Assembly: GCF_001039355.2 (NCBI RefSeq)
Contig: NW_019776153.1
Location: forward strand, 16,134 to 80,133
From: Lingula anatina
Lineage: Eukaryota; Brachiopoda; Lingulata; Lingulida; Lingulidae
DNA: 64,000 bases
Direction: 5' to 3'
The notes beneath the pieces are model-generated. The model did no database searches. It saw only the letters and a list, made by a program, of their open reading frames with translations, and was not told where the DNA came from. A program made the position numbers and the translations under genes. Below, one piece after another: positions 23,201-34,405 of the stretch (positions are counted from its first letter, which is position 1; each line of letters opens with the position of its first letter).

Positions 23201-25947
23201 TATGGAACTAACCCGACGTTTGTTAATGCTGTGTAATTGTATTGAACATATACTGTAATTTTATAGAAGAGGTATGCTCAACTATTTTATAGAACAAATA
23301 TTTCATTAAAATCGCCCAGTAAATTAAAACTTGACAATTCAAGTAATTTTATAAATTCTTCGGGTCCTGCGGATAATTTATCAATAGATAAAACATAATT
23401 CATTGTTAAACATAAAAATTAAACACGACTTGATAATTTCCCTTTGAAAACAAATTACAATGACGTCAAAGCACGTACGCGGTATCCCTCCCATTGCTCA
23501 TAGCACAATCCCACGGCGAACACTGCGCTCATTACCGGAAGTAGAACCTGGATCGGAAGACGTGGGGCGACTTCTAGCGTAAACACCATGAAGCTGGCCA
23601 CCTCAGAAAAACTCACGAGGAAGCCCTGAAAAATTGTAAGAGTGACGTCTACCTGTATGTATAAGCTTCCCAGCACCTTATAAGTGACCAGATAAGACCA
23701 CTAAAAATATTTCGATAGGTAAAGGGCTCATTCCAATTGATACTATCGGTCTACGTAGATCGAATTAGTTCCGCGGGACTCTCCCTGAAAGCAATCAGTT
23801 TAACAATTTTGCTAATATACATTTCACAAATAATTTTACAGTATGTAAACGTAAGATATTAACTGAATAGGGTAATCCGTAAGGCATTTTTAATCTTAAG
23901 AATCAATTCCGATCTTGACGATTAATGAATTGCTTAAAACAAGTATTGACAGTTGATATAATTTAAAACTTTTCACTTAAAGATTGCCATAAACACCTCT
24001 CACCACAAACAGGGCTATCCCACTGGGCCACTGGTGAGTCTTGGTCTTCTTAATGAAGGAAGTGTTCCAGAAAACTTTTATCAGCGCAAATAATTCTGGA
24101 TATAGCAAGACAAGAGCAAATGCTGCATACCTAGGGAAGAAAACACGATAAAATGTTTGTCTGGTCTGAAAATTAAATGTTTTATTAATATATTAAATGA
24201 AAGAAGTGGCCATCGGTATCTTTGAACCGCTCTAAACTGGTTAATGTACTTTTTATTCAAGTAGAGACCAATGTTTCCTAAGGACCTACTAGTACCCCCC
24301 CCCCCCCCAAAAAAAAAAAACTAATAAAAATAATAAAGAGACACCTTCAAAGTCATTTTGGTAGTAAAACGACATAAACCTGTAAACTTTCCCCATTTTA
24401 ATTTAGCACTGCTAAGGGCAATAAATAAAGTTCAAATTTTTCAGTACATTTCCTTATCAAACTGCTGCCTCAACCTTGACGTCAAAATGCTCGTCGTAAG
24501 TTTGTTATAGGTCAAAGCTGAAACACCTTAGTGGAGAAAATGACGGTCATATGTAGATGATTTGACCCTCACCATGTTTCCAGGCGGAGGTTGTTGATAT
24601 GCGTCCCTCCCAGCAGCCAAACTAAGGACAGTTTGTTCAAGACGAGTGATGACGTCATCAGCAACGACACCAGGATTCCTATGACAAGCTAAAAATAAAG
24701 AGAAATAGAAATGGAAGTAGCCTGCATTACCCATCGAACCCAATCCCCCGCCTCTTTCTCTCATCGTTACCATTTATCAAATAGTAAACAAAAATTTTAT
24801 ATTTCAGAATTTTTTTTGATGTTCCACATTTGTAATAGAAATATCCATTAACAATTGGATTGTTTTGTGTAGTTTTAAACCCTTTTAATCACACGTCGCA
24901 AGCACCCAACAAACAGAAAGTGGAAAGTATACACCGCATACAGAGAATTTTTTTATTTCATTAGTAAGAAACTTATCTTTCTGTCATAAAATTTGTCCAC
25001 CACACACCATAACATAAGCAACATATGAAAATGCATCTGTCAGTATCACATGAACGTTTTTCATACGTTAGAGCCTGAAAAGGCCTATTCTTCATTTTTC
25101 TTTCTTTTTTTATTTTGAAAAATATGGCATGGTGGATAACGCAAAGAAACTGCAAGTCAGCTAACACGGTCTACCTTACGTTTAATTTGTTAATGACTTA
25201 ATTACTATGCAAAATCTGAAGTAAAAATGTCATTTGGAACATTTACGACCTACCCCATTGACCCCCACCTTTTGTTGCACTTATTAATCTTACAAAATAT
25301 GTAATTGCTCACTTATTTAATTAACGGAAAGTTTGAGTATAATTTCTGCGTTTACTTGTGTGTATAATCAGATGTTAGTCACAGCACTTCTTACAACATT
25401 TACCAAGCCTCAAAACAAAGGAATGCCTGAATATTTTACAGCATTTTGACATCAGTCCAAAAACGCAACAATAACCATATCTTCTTTAATGTGCTTAAAT
25501 GTTTCTATGAAACTGGCATACATCATCTTGCCTTTAAATAAGGACTGAAAATTTGTGTGAAAACATCCTTTTGAAATAATATTAAGCTTAGTAACCACTA
25601 TGTTCATACGTTTTTAACGTTTGTTGCTCCAGTAACATTTCACATTTCCGAGAATTCTACGGTTTACTTGGACTGAATTCACAATTGTTTTTATGCATTT
25701 TTATATCGTTAGTCAAGCAATACTTTTACACAATAACGTCACATTTAAAGAATACAAGAATTTGAAAACTGAACGTTTAATTTAGAAATGATACTTCTGC
25801 CAAACAAAATGTATGTATTTTCTGAAATATATGTATTGTATTTGTCACTTTTGGAATAGGTAAGTTTACCTTGAGAACGACTCTGCACCTATCAGAACAG
25901 GATATGCTACCACTGGGCCTCTCTGTCTCCTCTGCCTTGGTCTCCAT
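15848..25947 (-). CDS. Chitin synthase (GT2 family), complete, 11 exons, about 1433 aa
   Basis: Exons: 25947-25870, 24688-24573, 24130-24004, 23625-23479, 23126-20738, 20360-20205, 18806-18574, 18094-17836, 17583-17372, 16822-16726 and 16335-15848. All are GT-AG with matching phases. The start METKAEE has a strong context (acaATGG). The product polymerises UDP-GlcNAc into chitin at the plasma membrane. About ten N-terminal membrane helices (residues 27-400) precede the cytosolic catalytic core: ICTTMYRE at about 462, EAHIFLDN, KKRWSQVMYM at about 566, ATDADM at about 900, GEDRW at 1005 and QRRRW at 1043-1047. Five membrane helices follow, then SWGTRDN at 1233, a basic/acidic linker and two last helices. 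There is no N-terminal myosin head, unlike some molluscan enzymes. An acidic, Ser/Pro-rich insert of about 310 residues separates RLMRD from the DAD motif. Introns contain two MITEs and a (CT)n run. Confidence 0.93.
17213..17247. repeat. (CT)n microsatellite in a chitin synthase intron
   Basis: About seventeen CT dinucleotides in the intron between exons 9 and 10. Confidence 0.95.
18254..18443. mobile_element. Hairpin-type MITE with ATGGATGACATCCT arms
   Basis: The left arm TTAGGCCACACTTTTTTT...TTTTATGGATGACATCCT is the near-perfect reverse complement of the right arm AGGATGTCATCCATAAAAATA...AGCGTGGCCTTAA. The arms are about 45 bases each. Between them lie poly-A/T runs, one undetermined base (18330) and a GC-rich segment. 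It lies in the intron between chitin synthase exons 7 and 8 and has no coding capacity. Confidence 0.8.
18833..19043. mobile_element. MITE next to a chitin synthase splice acceptor
   Basis: The left end TTTAAGGCTGTGTTCAGATTAAAACTTATCGGTCC is mirrored by the right end (complement TTTAGGCCATTTTCAGGTTAAAATTCATTAGTCC; both quoted as the terminal blocks of long imperfect arms). Inner arm matches include GATTCTCGCTTAAGTG. It carries GATCGATC-type motifs like the 7033 and 59 kb elements, so may be a distant relative. It ends only about 26 bases upstream of the acceptor of exon 7 (18806). Confidence 0.7.
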
Positions 25948-26423
25948 TGTAAGTATATAGACAATCAGCAAGTATTCCTGGTCATATATTACATGCCTTG
26001 AATGGAATGTGAATTATGGAGCATACTTTAAAAGAACGGAATGTATTTCATCCTTGGAGTTTTTTTTTCTGAACGACACCTGAGAAATGCAGGAACGCGT
26101 TCTCAGTTTTAAACTCGTAAACAACGCGCGGAAAATCAAAAATATCCTATTTACGCGGTAACGAAGCAAAGTTTGATGTAAAGTCCCGTAATATAGCGCT
26201 GTATGTCCGCCTTGGCTAGCAAACTAACAAATGGGTGGGGACAGAATATGGCATTTGCATATCCGCTCTCAGCTGGAGCTGTGTGACAGCTGCTACCGCG
26301 ACTGCTGGCCACATGTTCATATACGTAGTCTTGGAGATAAATTAAGTACACGCTGGTTGATCAGAGCTGGGACGAATAAAACGTTTTATGTGTCCAAGAT
26401 CGGAGATGGATGCTTGTCTTGGG

Positions 26424-26433
26424 CTATTTTATA
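26424..26433 (-). promoter_or_regulatory. Candidate TATA box of the chitin synthase gene
   Basis: TATAAAATAG on the minus strand, about 480 bases upstream of the start codon. It would give a 5' UTR of roughly 450 bases if unspliced. There is no other support for the transcription start. Confidence 0.35.
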
Positions 26434-27591
26434 TGCGTTGTGTCACGTGATGAAGTTCAGAAACAATGACGGCGAGGCTTGCATGGTAAAGGGGGTGTTC
26501 AAAATGGACGCGTGATGTTCTCCCGGAAATAGCGCTTGATTGGTCATTCCTAGGCCTGTTGTGTTGCTCTAAACGGGAAGCAATACCATACAATTATTTA
26601 TCTTTTTCTCCTTAGATGATATAAATATCAGGATATTTCCCTTATTCGTTGGATGATGCGGAAATAAATATCGACGTGTTATGATATAATGCTGTTGCAT
26701 GAAAATACATCGGGTGAATTTTTTTATTCGAGCTGATAACGTAACGGCAGTGTTATTGCATGTAGGTGAAAACTGTAATATCGATTTCAAACAGATCTGC
26801 CTTACCTAAACAGGTAACAACACCTAACAGCTTACGCCTACTAGATGACAACATGAGTTGAGGGTTACCATGGGAGGTCAGTGATCCGAGATTTTAACTG
26901 TTTCACCTGACAATAAGTCACGTGATGTTTGATGTGAGTCTCACAAAGGCGTGTCCATGTGCGACATCACCATACCAGACTTTATGGCGCTGTAAGGTCG
27001 AATATGCGGAAAGGATGAACCGTCGCAACAATATTTAAGGCTTTTTTGCGTGTTAAACCTAGACAATTGATTTTCCTGGAAGTTTCAGGACTTTTATTTT
27101 GACATAAGTCACCAAGGCATGTCATATAAAAAAACTATAAAGAAATTTACGATCTATTAACTCGTTTCTGAGTTATTTTAAGAACTAAAAATAAAATTTT
27201 GTGCTATAAAATTCATCAGTCTCATATTCCATCACGAGAGTGAATCAAAATAATAACCTAAGAACTAAATAGATCTTAGAACTCTTTAGATCATAATTAA
27301 ATGAACAGTTTTAGATGTTGTATTTCTTACGGACGTAAGGAAAATGTAGAAACCCATGTAATTTCAAAATCCAAATGCAAAGCAGACCACCTCTCCCTTT
27401 CATCTTACAATTTTGCCATAGCAGCAATAATGTGAGAATATCACTTTGAAAAACAAATATAATATAAAACAGTTAAGGCTTGGAGATAATAACGAAAATC
27501 GGAATTTTGTACTTCGTAATTTTGTCGATGGTTAAGGCAGGTATTGCCAAGTAAAACTGGTGACCTTGGGCAGGGTCACTGCTTGATGTCG

Positions 27592-27672
<81 letters not shown>

Positions 27673-29475
27673 CAGACGTTGCACGCGCCTGTCTGTCACA
27701 GCCTCAAGTAGCAGAGCATGCTGGCAACAAGGGGTTTGCCAAAAACATTAAATAACATTTTATAGATACGTCCACCTGTATTTCCGTCACCTGCTGTCGT
27801 AACTCTGTTACGGTACATGTACAGCGGGCCGCAGAAGCTTCGTTGGTAGGCTTCAGATCAAAGGGAAACTTTCTACCTTAACACGAAGAGAGCCACTTTG
27901 GATATACATGTGTATACAGTATCTGCAATTACAGTCGATAGGGTAAAGCAATAGCGGCGATTTAACTTTTGAAGAAAAAATAAAATAACTTTTCTTGCTG
28001 ATAATCCCACTGAAAGATAGCGCTTTTTCAAGAGTTGGGACACATGGTGCATGATTTTCACCATTTATTCAATCATGAAACTCTATGGTGCGTTTTCAGC
28101 AGCAAAAATTTTCTCATTTGAACATGGTAAAAAAACGTATGACAAATCATGGACAAAATTACGATTTATTTAAGGAAGGAATATTCAAGAAATCTCTGTT
28201 ATAATCTTTTCCTACATGTATATTTTACAGTATTAGGTGATTTGAGGGGAATTAACTCAAGAAATACACAGCATGATCAATGATCAGCGGGCCGCTATCG
28301 TTCTGACTGGCAAAGGATGGTATGTCATCAACCCGTTTATTTTGATGTACATAAGTACAGGAGCATTTTTCTATTGGTGATGCTACTGCTCACAGTAGGG
28401 TGCTTAAGAGTAGTAAATATCCCTGAAGGGTCCCCATGGCTTAGTTTTAAATCTCCTATAATTTACGCACCGGTTATAGCCATAAAAAAGCGTTAAGATT
28501 ATAAACCAGTGCTTTTAACGTGTCTTTAGAATTATTCCCGTTACTGTGTGGGAACTAGTCGATTAGAGAGGGGGGAAGAAAAAAAACGCGCTGTAGTCAG
28601 GTCCACAGGTGCTTTCCTCACCTGCATTTTGGTTGAAGGTATCTACAAAATGTGATGAAAAACAAAAACAACAAAAGCAGAAGAAAGAGTGAAGAAAAGT
28701 GTTATTGCTCTATCTAAGCAGGTTTCATGTCAGCGAAAAGTGAATATCAAAGTCCTATTGTTGCACAGCCGTCTGTTGAAATAGGGTGCCATATATTTTC
28801 TCCACTTAGTTTTGATTCATAACTCCGGTTGTCGTGATGGCATTATTTTTACAATAGGGACAGCAAAACCGTGTAGGGCCTATGATATACGAGGGGTTTT
28901 CCTAGGAAACCCTGACAAATTTAATCTAGATTGATTTTGTATTTAAAATAATCAATAATTAAAACTGCAGCTCCTTTTTCAAGCCATTCTCGACTGTTTT
29001 CAAATCAAATAGTCAATTTTCCAACTGAAAGTCACCGTAGCAAGCTTAATGTTAGTGTCAATCGTTTAAAGTGTTGTTGACACGTTAGTTATCTACCTGA
29101 AGACATAGATACTGATCAACTGGTCCTAATGTACCGCACTCTGTAATTAACCAGACTTCGTGCGTTCCTCCTACCTTGTGATCAGAGGTGTCAACCGGCT
29201 AGCCGTGGATGACACTTGAGTAGAAGAATAAAAATACCTCCCTTGATTGCAATTAAGACACTAAATGACCAATCTACCTGAGCAAAATCTTCAATCGCTT
29301 TGGCTTTTCCCTCCGAACCCCATAATTATCTGTGCGTCACCAGGAATTAATCTAGCTGTGCGATCTCGCACCTTTTCTCTCTTTTTGTACTAATTTTGTA
29401 CTAATTGTAGCGTATGTCCTCAGTAAACAATAGATGGCACGCGCACGTGTCGCGTTGGTCCAGGCTTCAGGTGTG
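26434..29475. other. Intergenic spacer, no gene supported
   Basis: This divergent spacer lies between the chitin synthase promoter (minus strand) and the histone-like gene (plus strand). It is AT-rich, contains a long (AT)n tract at 27594-27668 and has no open frame with a recognisable domain. Confidence 0.6.
27594..27668. repeat. (AT)n microsatellite, about 37 units
   Basis: An uninterrupted alternating AT run of about 75 bases, self-complementary and able to extrude a cruciform. Confidence 0.97.
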
Positions 29476-29484
29476 TATAAAAAG
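29476..29484 (+). promoter_or_regulatory. TATA box of the histone-like gene
   Basis: TATAAAAAG lies 46 bases upstream of the ATG at 29522. A start about 30 bases downstream of it gives a leader of only about 15-20 bases, as in histone genes. A CACGTG E-box lies at about 29443. I see no CCAAT box. Confidence 0.75.
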
Positions 29485-29521
29485 GCACGGGTTGGCGGTA
29501 AGCTACACACTTTCAGCAGCC

Positions 29522-30283
29522 ATGCCTCTGAAGAACGCCAAAGCACGCTCTACAATTGCAGTTGCCGGGAAATCCGCAGCCACTTCCTCCAAGGGTGGAC
29601 AAGGGAAAGGAACAAGTGGAGGAAAATCCAAGAAGCAGTCACAGACTGCCTCTGGGAAAAGCACCTCCGCTGCCAAGAAGCAAAATACAAAGGGGAAGAA
29701 AACCAAAGGAACTCTACCGCCCGGGAAGAAATTTGACTCCCAGCATTATGATATCATTCGAAAAACGATGAAGAGAAACCCCTGGACCAGCGCCGCAAAG
29801 CTGCAAAGCATCCTGTACAAGAAAACAGGTGAGACGAAATTTTCCTGTAGTATTTGTAATTAATATTTGTTCCCTATTATAAGGTACATTATTTCATTTG
29901 CATGGTTCATTGGAGCACTTGTAATAATTTTACATCATACCAAGTATGCAGCACTAAGTATGTTTTTTTCTTTAACATTTGTTCTGTCTTAAGTTTTAAA
30001 GTAGCCATAATGATGATATTATCAATCAAAATAGATTTATAATAAAATATACTCATTTATTTCAGGCCTTGACGTCAGTGAGTCCAGCATTAGCAAGGTG
30101 AGACATAAGCTCGGTTGCCCCCCTGCCAAACCTAGATTCATCTACGTGCCCGCTTTGGACGAGAGGAATAATCCTAACAGTCGTCTATACGAGCCCCCAG
30201 TCATGATTGCCGTTGGTGATCCAGCTCCCTACCGTCCAGATTTCCATAGCAGCAGACTTCCCGGTGGTGCAAGTTGCATGTAG
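29522..30283 (+). CDS. Lysine-rich histone-like protein with helix-turn-helix core, 174 aa, two exons
   Basis: Exon 1 is 29522-29828 and exon 2 is 30066-30283, with donor GTGAGA and acceptor TTTCAG, phase 1. Residues 1-70 are a disordered basic tail dominated by Lys, Ser, Gly, Thr and Ala, resembling linker-histone or protamine-like tails. Residues about 74-119 form a likely three-helix HTH: QHYDIIRKTMKRN, then SAAKLQSILYKKTG, then SESSISKVRHKLG. The hydrophobic spacing resembles the N-terminal DNA-binding domains of Tc1/mariner-type transposases (xxRNPxxSxxxLxxxLxxxxGxxVSxxxIxxxxxxLG). The C-terminal 55 residues are Pro-rich and end GGASCM. There is no DDE catalytic domain. A short leader behind a TATA box and a histone-type stem-loop 24 bases after the stop frame the gene. 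I infer a chromatin protein made in S phase or in germ or embryonic cells. The family is not one I recognise. Confidence 0.82.
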
Positions 30284-30307
30284 GAAGTTATCATATTCCT
30301 CCAAAAC

Positions 30308-30323
30308 AGCCCTTTTCAGGGCT
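30308..30323 (+). promoter_or_regulatory. Histone-type mRNA 3' stem-loop (SLBP site)
   Basis: AGCCCTTTTCAGGGCT is a six-pair stem with a TTTC loop, preceded by CCAAAAC and followed by ACCCA. This matches the replication-dependent histone 3' element except that the closing pair is A-T rather than G-C. It starts 25 bases after the stop codon. Cleavage is expected a few bases downstream, without polyadenylation. Confidence 0.9.
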
Positions 30324-30331
30324 ACCCACTC

Positions 30332-30344
30332 GAAAAGAAAAGCT
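30332..30344 (+). promoter_or_regulatory. Histone downstream element (U7 snRNA site), candidate
   Basis: A purine-rich GAAAAGAAAAGCT lies 9 bases past the stem-loop, the position and composition expected for the histone downstream element that pairs with U7 snRNA. Confidence 0.65.
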
Positions 30345-30346
30345 AT

Positions 30347-31883
30347 ACCACGTGTTATTTCTCTATTGCTAGAAAATGGTAAGCAGTTCCATAACATAAA
30401 AAATATAAAAAATAGTACTTGATATATATAAAATAAAAAAAAAAGATTTTTAAAAAAATTCCAAGAAAAAAAAACAACAACAAAAATTAACATTGTAAAA
30501 TTTCGCTGGTCCTTCAGGTGTTGCCTCTGCATATTTTTGAATGGGTTTATCATAGCACAACATCCTAAATTATGCGAAGAAACTCGAGGTTGAGCTAGAT
30601 TTAAGATCTTTATATACAATGGTACATGCAAATTAATATCTTACTTTTGAAAAAAATTGGGGCTATAATATAAAAGATGTGACGTCCATAAAGCTTTTAG
30701 TTGAATCCAAATACACGGTCAATCGAGGTATAATATGACGAGATGACTTGCGTGCAGTCTGCTCCAAATAATCTTCTGAATGTGGTACAAACGAAGCACA
30801 GATGTGTTACAAACACGTTTGAAGGTGATAAAGATCGTCTGTTTGGGATAGTGAAGAAATAAGAATGTGATAGAGGAGACATCACAGCATAGGCATGGTT
30901 TATCAAGCCGACTTATCACTGTGTTTTTAATAATTAATTTATCTACGATTAAGCGTGGTTTATCGCGTAAATTGTTACGGTTAAAGTCATATGTTACCAT
31001 CTAACCTGGTTTGGTACGCTTTCAAGTATGAAAAATAAATTTAAAACACCACAACAATGTAAAGACGTTTGTTTCCATTCGTATATTTACAACATGAACG
31101 ACATAATCATCATTGGCAACCAGAGTAGGTAAATATAGCAACGCCACCAATTGTTTTGAAGTGGCAGTCACTCCATCTAGCGTTAAACGGTGAGGTCGTA
31201 TGACAGCACATCTAAAAGCCGTACGTTTCTTTACAAAACTGACCCTTTAGTAATACGGCGTCCATAGTTCAGTCTTCGACACATGCTATGTTCCTTTATA
31301 GAATTTTTTGTAATTCTATAATTATGAAGGTTCACTTTAAGTTAGAGGTCGGTGTTTTAGCCCCTGTGCTCATTCCTCTGTTAGAAAAAAGCTCTCCATA
31401 TTTCCAATATGAGAAAACTATCATGTCGTTCATAATCATTCATGGCGTGTTTTAACAATCTGAATCATTTGCCTCATTCATTGAGAATGTTCGCATTCAC
31501 ATCGTCCTTCAGACCTTCACTGTATAAATCTCCATATAACATTTTTTTTCGTCTTTTACCAGTTTTACAGGAGTCGCGCTTCAATTTTGCTCACAGAGGT
31601 TGATAATGTCAGGGGATGTTTCTCATCTATAGGTGTCACTACCGTTATTTCCTCTCGGACAGTAGATGTCGCGGGTGTGCATTCTTGGAACACCCATAAC
31701 TGTCATGGCTTGCATGTTACACGTATTTACAAATATGTCGGCAATATTTTACCGTGGACTAGACTTTGTACAGATTGCTTTTATACAATAAATTGAATAA
31801 AATAAAATTACAAATATACAATTCCCCAGTACTATACACAATACTATACAATATTAGAGATAGACGGCGCTGTACAGTTTTAA
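30347..31883. other. Intergenic, no gene supported
   Basis: This stretch lies between the convergent histone-like gene and the pseudo-peptidase gene. It should contain the 3' UTR of the latter. No long open frame with a domain and no RNA gene were seen. Confidence 0.55.
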
Positions 31884-34093
31884 CTACGTGTAGGGCATTG
31901 AACTGTCTGACTTATATCGGGGAACGTCTAAGATAAGACCAATGTCAGAGCTCCTTGATGATACTTGTCTAAACCATATAGCCGTCGGAAGATTTTGACA
32001 CCCCCAGTAATTTCGCCGTAATTCTTTTTCCGTAAAAGGCGGGATAACATCACAGGGTGCTCCGAAGATTGTTGTTCGGCTTGTTCCGTCAGGTTCGGCT
32101 ATTTCCGGCGTGGAGTGTAAAACGTGTATTCTTGCTTCCTGTAAAAGAAAAGTGGCATGTGTGATGCTTCGGTTTAATATATTTTTGCCTTCTCTTTTTG
32201 ATGCGTATTTACCTTTTAAACCGGGCGTTCGACCGCTTGCAGAACGAGTTTTAGCCCATTCTCCCCATTGTATTATCTCCATGCGTTCACAAGCCCGATG
32301 TAACAGGGTTAAAGGGAACTAAATCATATAATAAGTTACAAATTAAAAGTTCTCTTTATTCTTTCTTCTGTATAAAAGCATGTTAACCAAGATTTTATCC
32401 CAATCTTTAAAATATATATTGAAAAAGAAAGGTAGAGAAAATTCGCACCTCGTGGACGTGATGTGTACATCGGTGTGTGTGGGGGTAGTCCACCCAGTGT
32501 TGTGTGTACTCGTTCCCGTAGGAATATTCTCCATCTTTTCCACTAGCGTATACAACCACGTTTCTATGCTCACGTGACCGCCGAAAAGCACGTGCTAACT
32601 CCCCAGCGTAGCTCTGGTCCACGATCACGTGCACTTGTCGAGCTGCACAACTGCGCAGATCAGAGAGTAGCTCTTCAATACGGTATCGTTCACTTTCTTC
32701 TGACTACAAATAAAAAAAAAGGAGGTTGTTTATGATTATATGTCCGCATTGCGTATATCATATTTTCTAAATAGGCCTATATTTATTTCGTTCCATGTTG
32801 TTATGTAAACCAAGTAAGTAAGAGACTTTTGAATACGTTAACTACAAATTGCAGTTGTTGAATCACAGGACACTGCCTCAACTCCCAGGGCACACCAAAC
32901 ACATTTAATATCAATGAAATTTAAACCGAGATTGAAATCACAGTCGGATATATGCTATGAGATCTTTAGAAAATCTGGTCTCTATACCAAAAAGAATCTG
33001 AATATACTCGGGTCGTTAGCTAAAACCCATTTATTTTGTGGATTGGGGGAGGGTACAGTCAGGTGACACAGATTTAAGCTCAATTCACCTGAGATCTATT
33101 CAAAATCGGACAACGACCAAACTTTAGTAATTGGTTTATAATGTTTACTGTAAGCTCACATTCCTTGAAAAGAGTTAGCCCTACTCTGGTCTAAAGTTAA
33201 ATCTTTAAATTTTTAGTTAAAGAAACGGTAAAATTTCTCATATATTGTGTTAGCGTAATATATATTTACCTTTCCATCCTGGTCTATGTCCCACAGTAAG
33301 CTTGTCCCATCATTTTTAGTCGGACTGTTCATGTAGAGGACCAGGGAATCAACACAGTGAGGGTTTTCGCACAGTTTTCGCATGTGGAACCTCATGGCCA
33401 GCTTCATTGCAGCGGGAAACACCTCGTGTGGTTCGTCATCGCCAGGCACTGCAAGACAAGATCAAACCGTTGTTTCAAATTGGAAATCAATGTACTCGAT
33501 TTTTTTACAGCCAAATTGGTCGCACAATGAATTGGGAAATTATTCAATTAATATAACGACAAGAAATGTGTAAACACAGCAGAAAAATCCATGAAGTTTT
33601 AAAATGTACTATGGCCGCAAACACAAACAGGATTGCACGCGCACACGAAATCACACAACTGCATGCAAGAACAAACGCACGCACTCATGTCCTCCTTTAA
33701 TTAGACATCAAAAATGCAATATGGTGATCCTATGCAGGGGATCATGTGGTTGTGTAGAATTATCTGCAAATGGTGTGTGCTTTTGTTGTGAGCGAAAGAC
33801 GTGGCTGTGAAAAAGAGGTCTGGCAAATGGAGCGCAGCCCGACGGCCCCCCTGCTGCCCGGGCCAGGAGAGACACATCAAAGGAAAAGCATTCCTCGCTA
33901 AAATGATTAAAGAAATTACAGGAGAGCTGTGATCTGTGTCTGAAATTGTTTGCTTATTCTAATTCCTAGCGGGGCGGTTTTGTGGGAATGAGATCCATCT
34001 TCTGTTCACTTTTTATTTTATTCCACACCTCTCACTTCCCGGCCTTTATTTTCTATTATTATTTTTTTGTCCCCTTCCCCTCCCCCCCCCCCC

Positions 34094-34157
<64 letters not shown>

Positions 34158-34266
34158 TGNCCTACATTTTGTAATTAATGTCCTTGTCTTGTGTTTTACC
34201 ATTGCTGAATGAAGTGACGGAATGTCTTTTTTTTTTTTTTCCCCCCCCCCCCCCCCCCCCCCCCAG

Positions 34267-34341
<75 letters not shown>

Positions 34342-34357
34342 ATGTGCGTGCGCCGAC

Positions 34358-34405
<48 letters not shown>

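Noticed and set aside
26231-26515. Plus-strand ORF of 94 codons near the chitin synthase promoter
   Set aside because: No domain, no splice partners, and it overlaps the candidate TATA region of the opposite strand.
27594-27668. Possible origin or cruciform regulatory element at the (AT)n tract
   Set aside because: A plain dinucleotide microsatellite explains it; there is no supporting context.
30433-30438. AATAAA downstream of the histone-like gene as its poly(A) signal
   Set aside because: It lies in an A-rich low-complexity tract. The histone stem-loop with ACCCA and downstream purines explains the 3' end better, although a back-up poly(A) site is possible.
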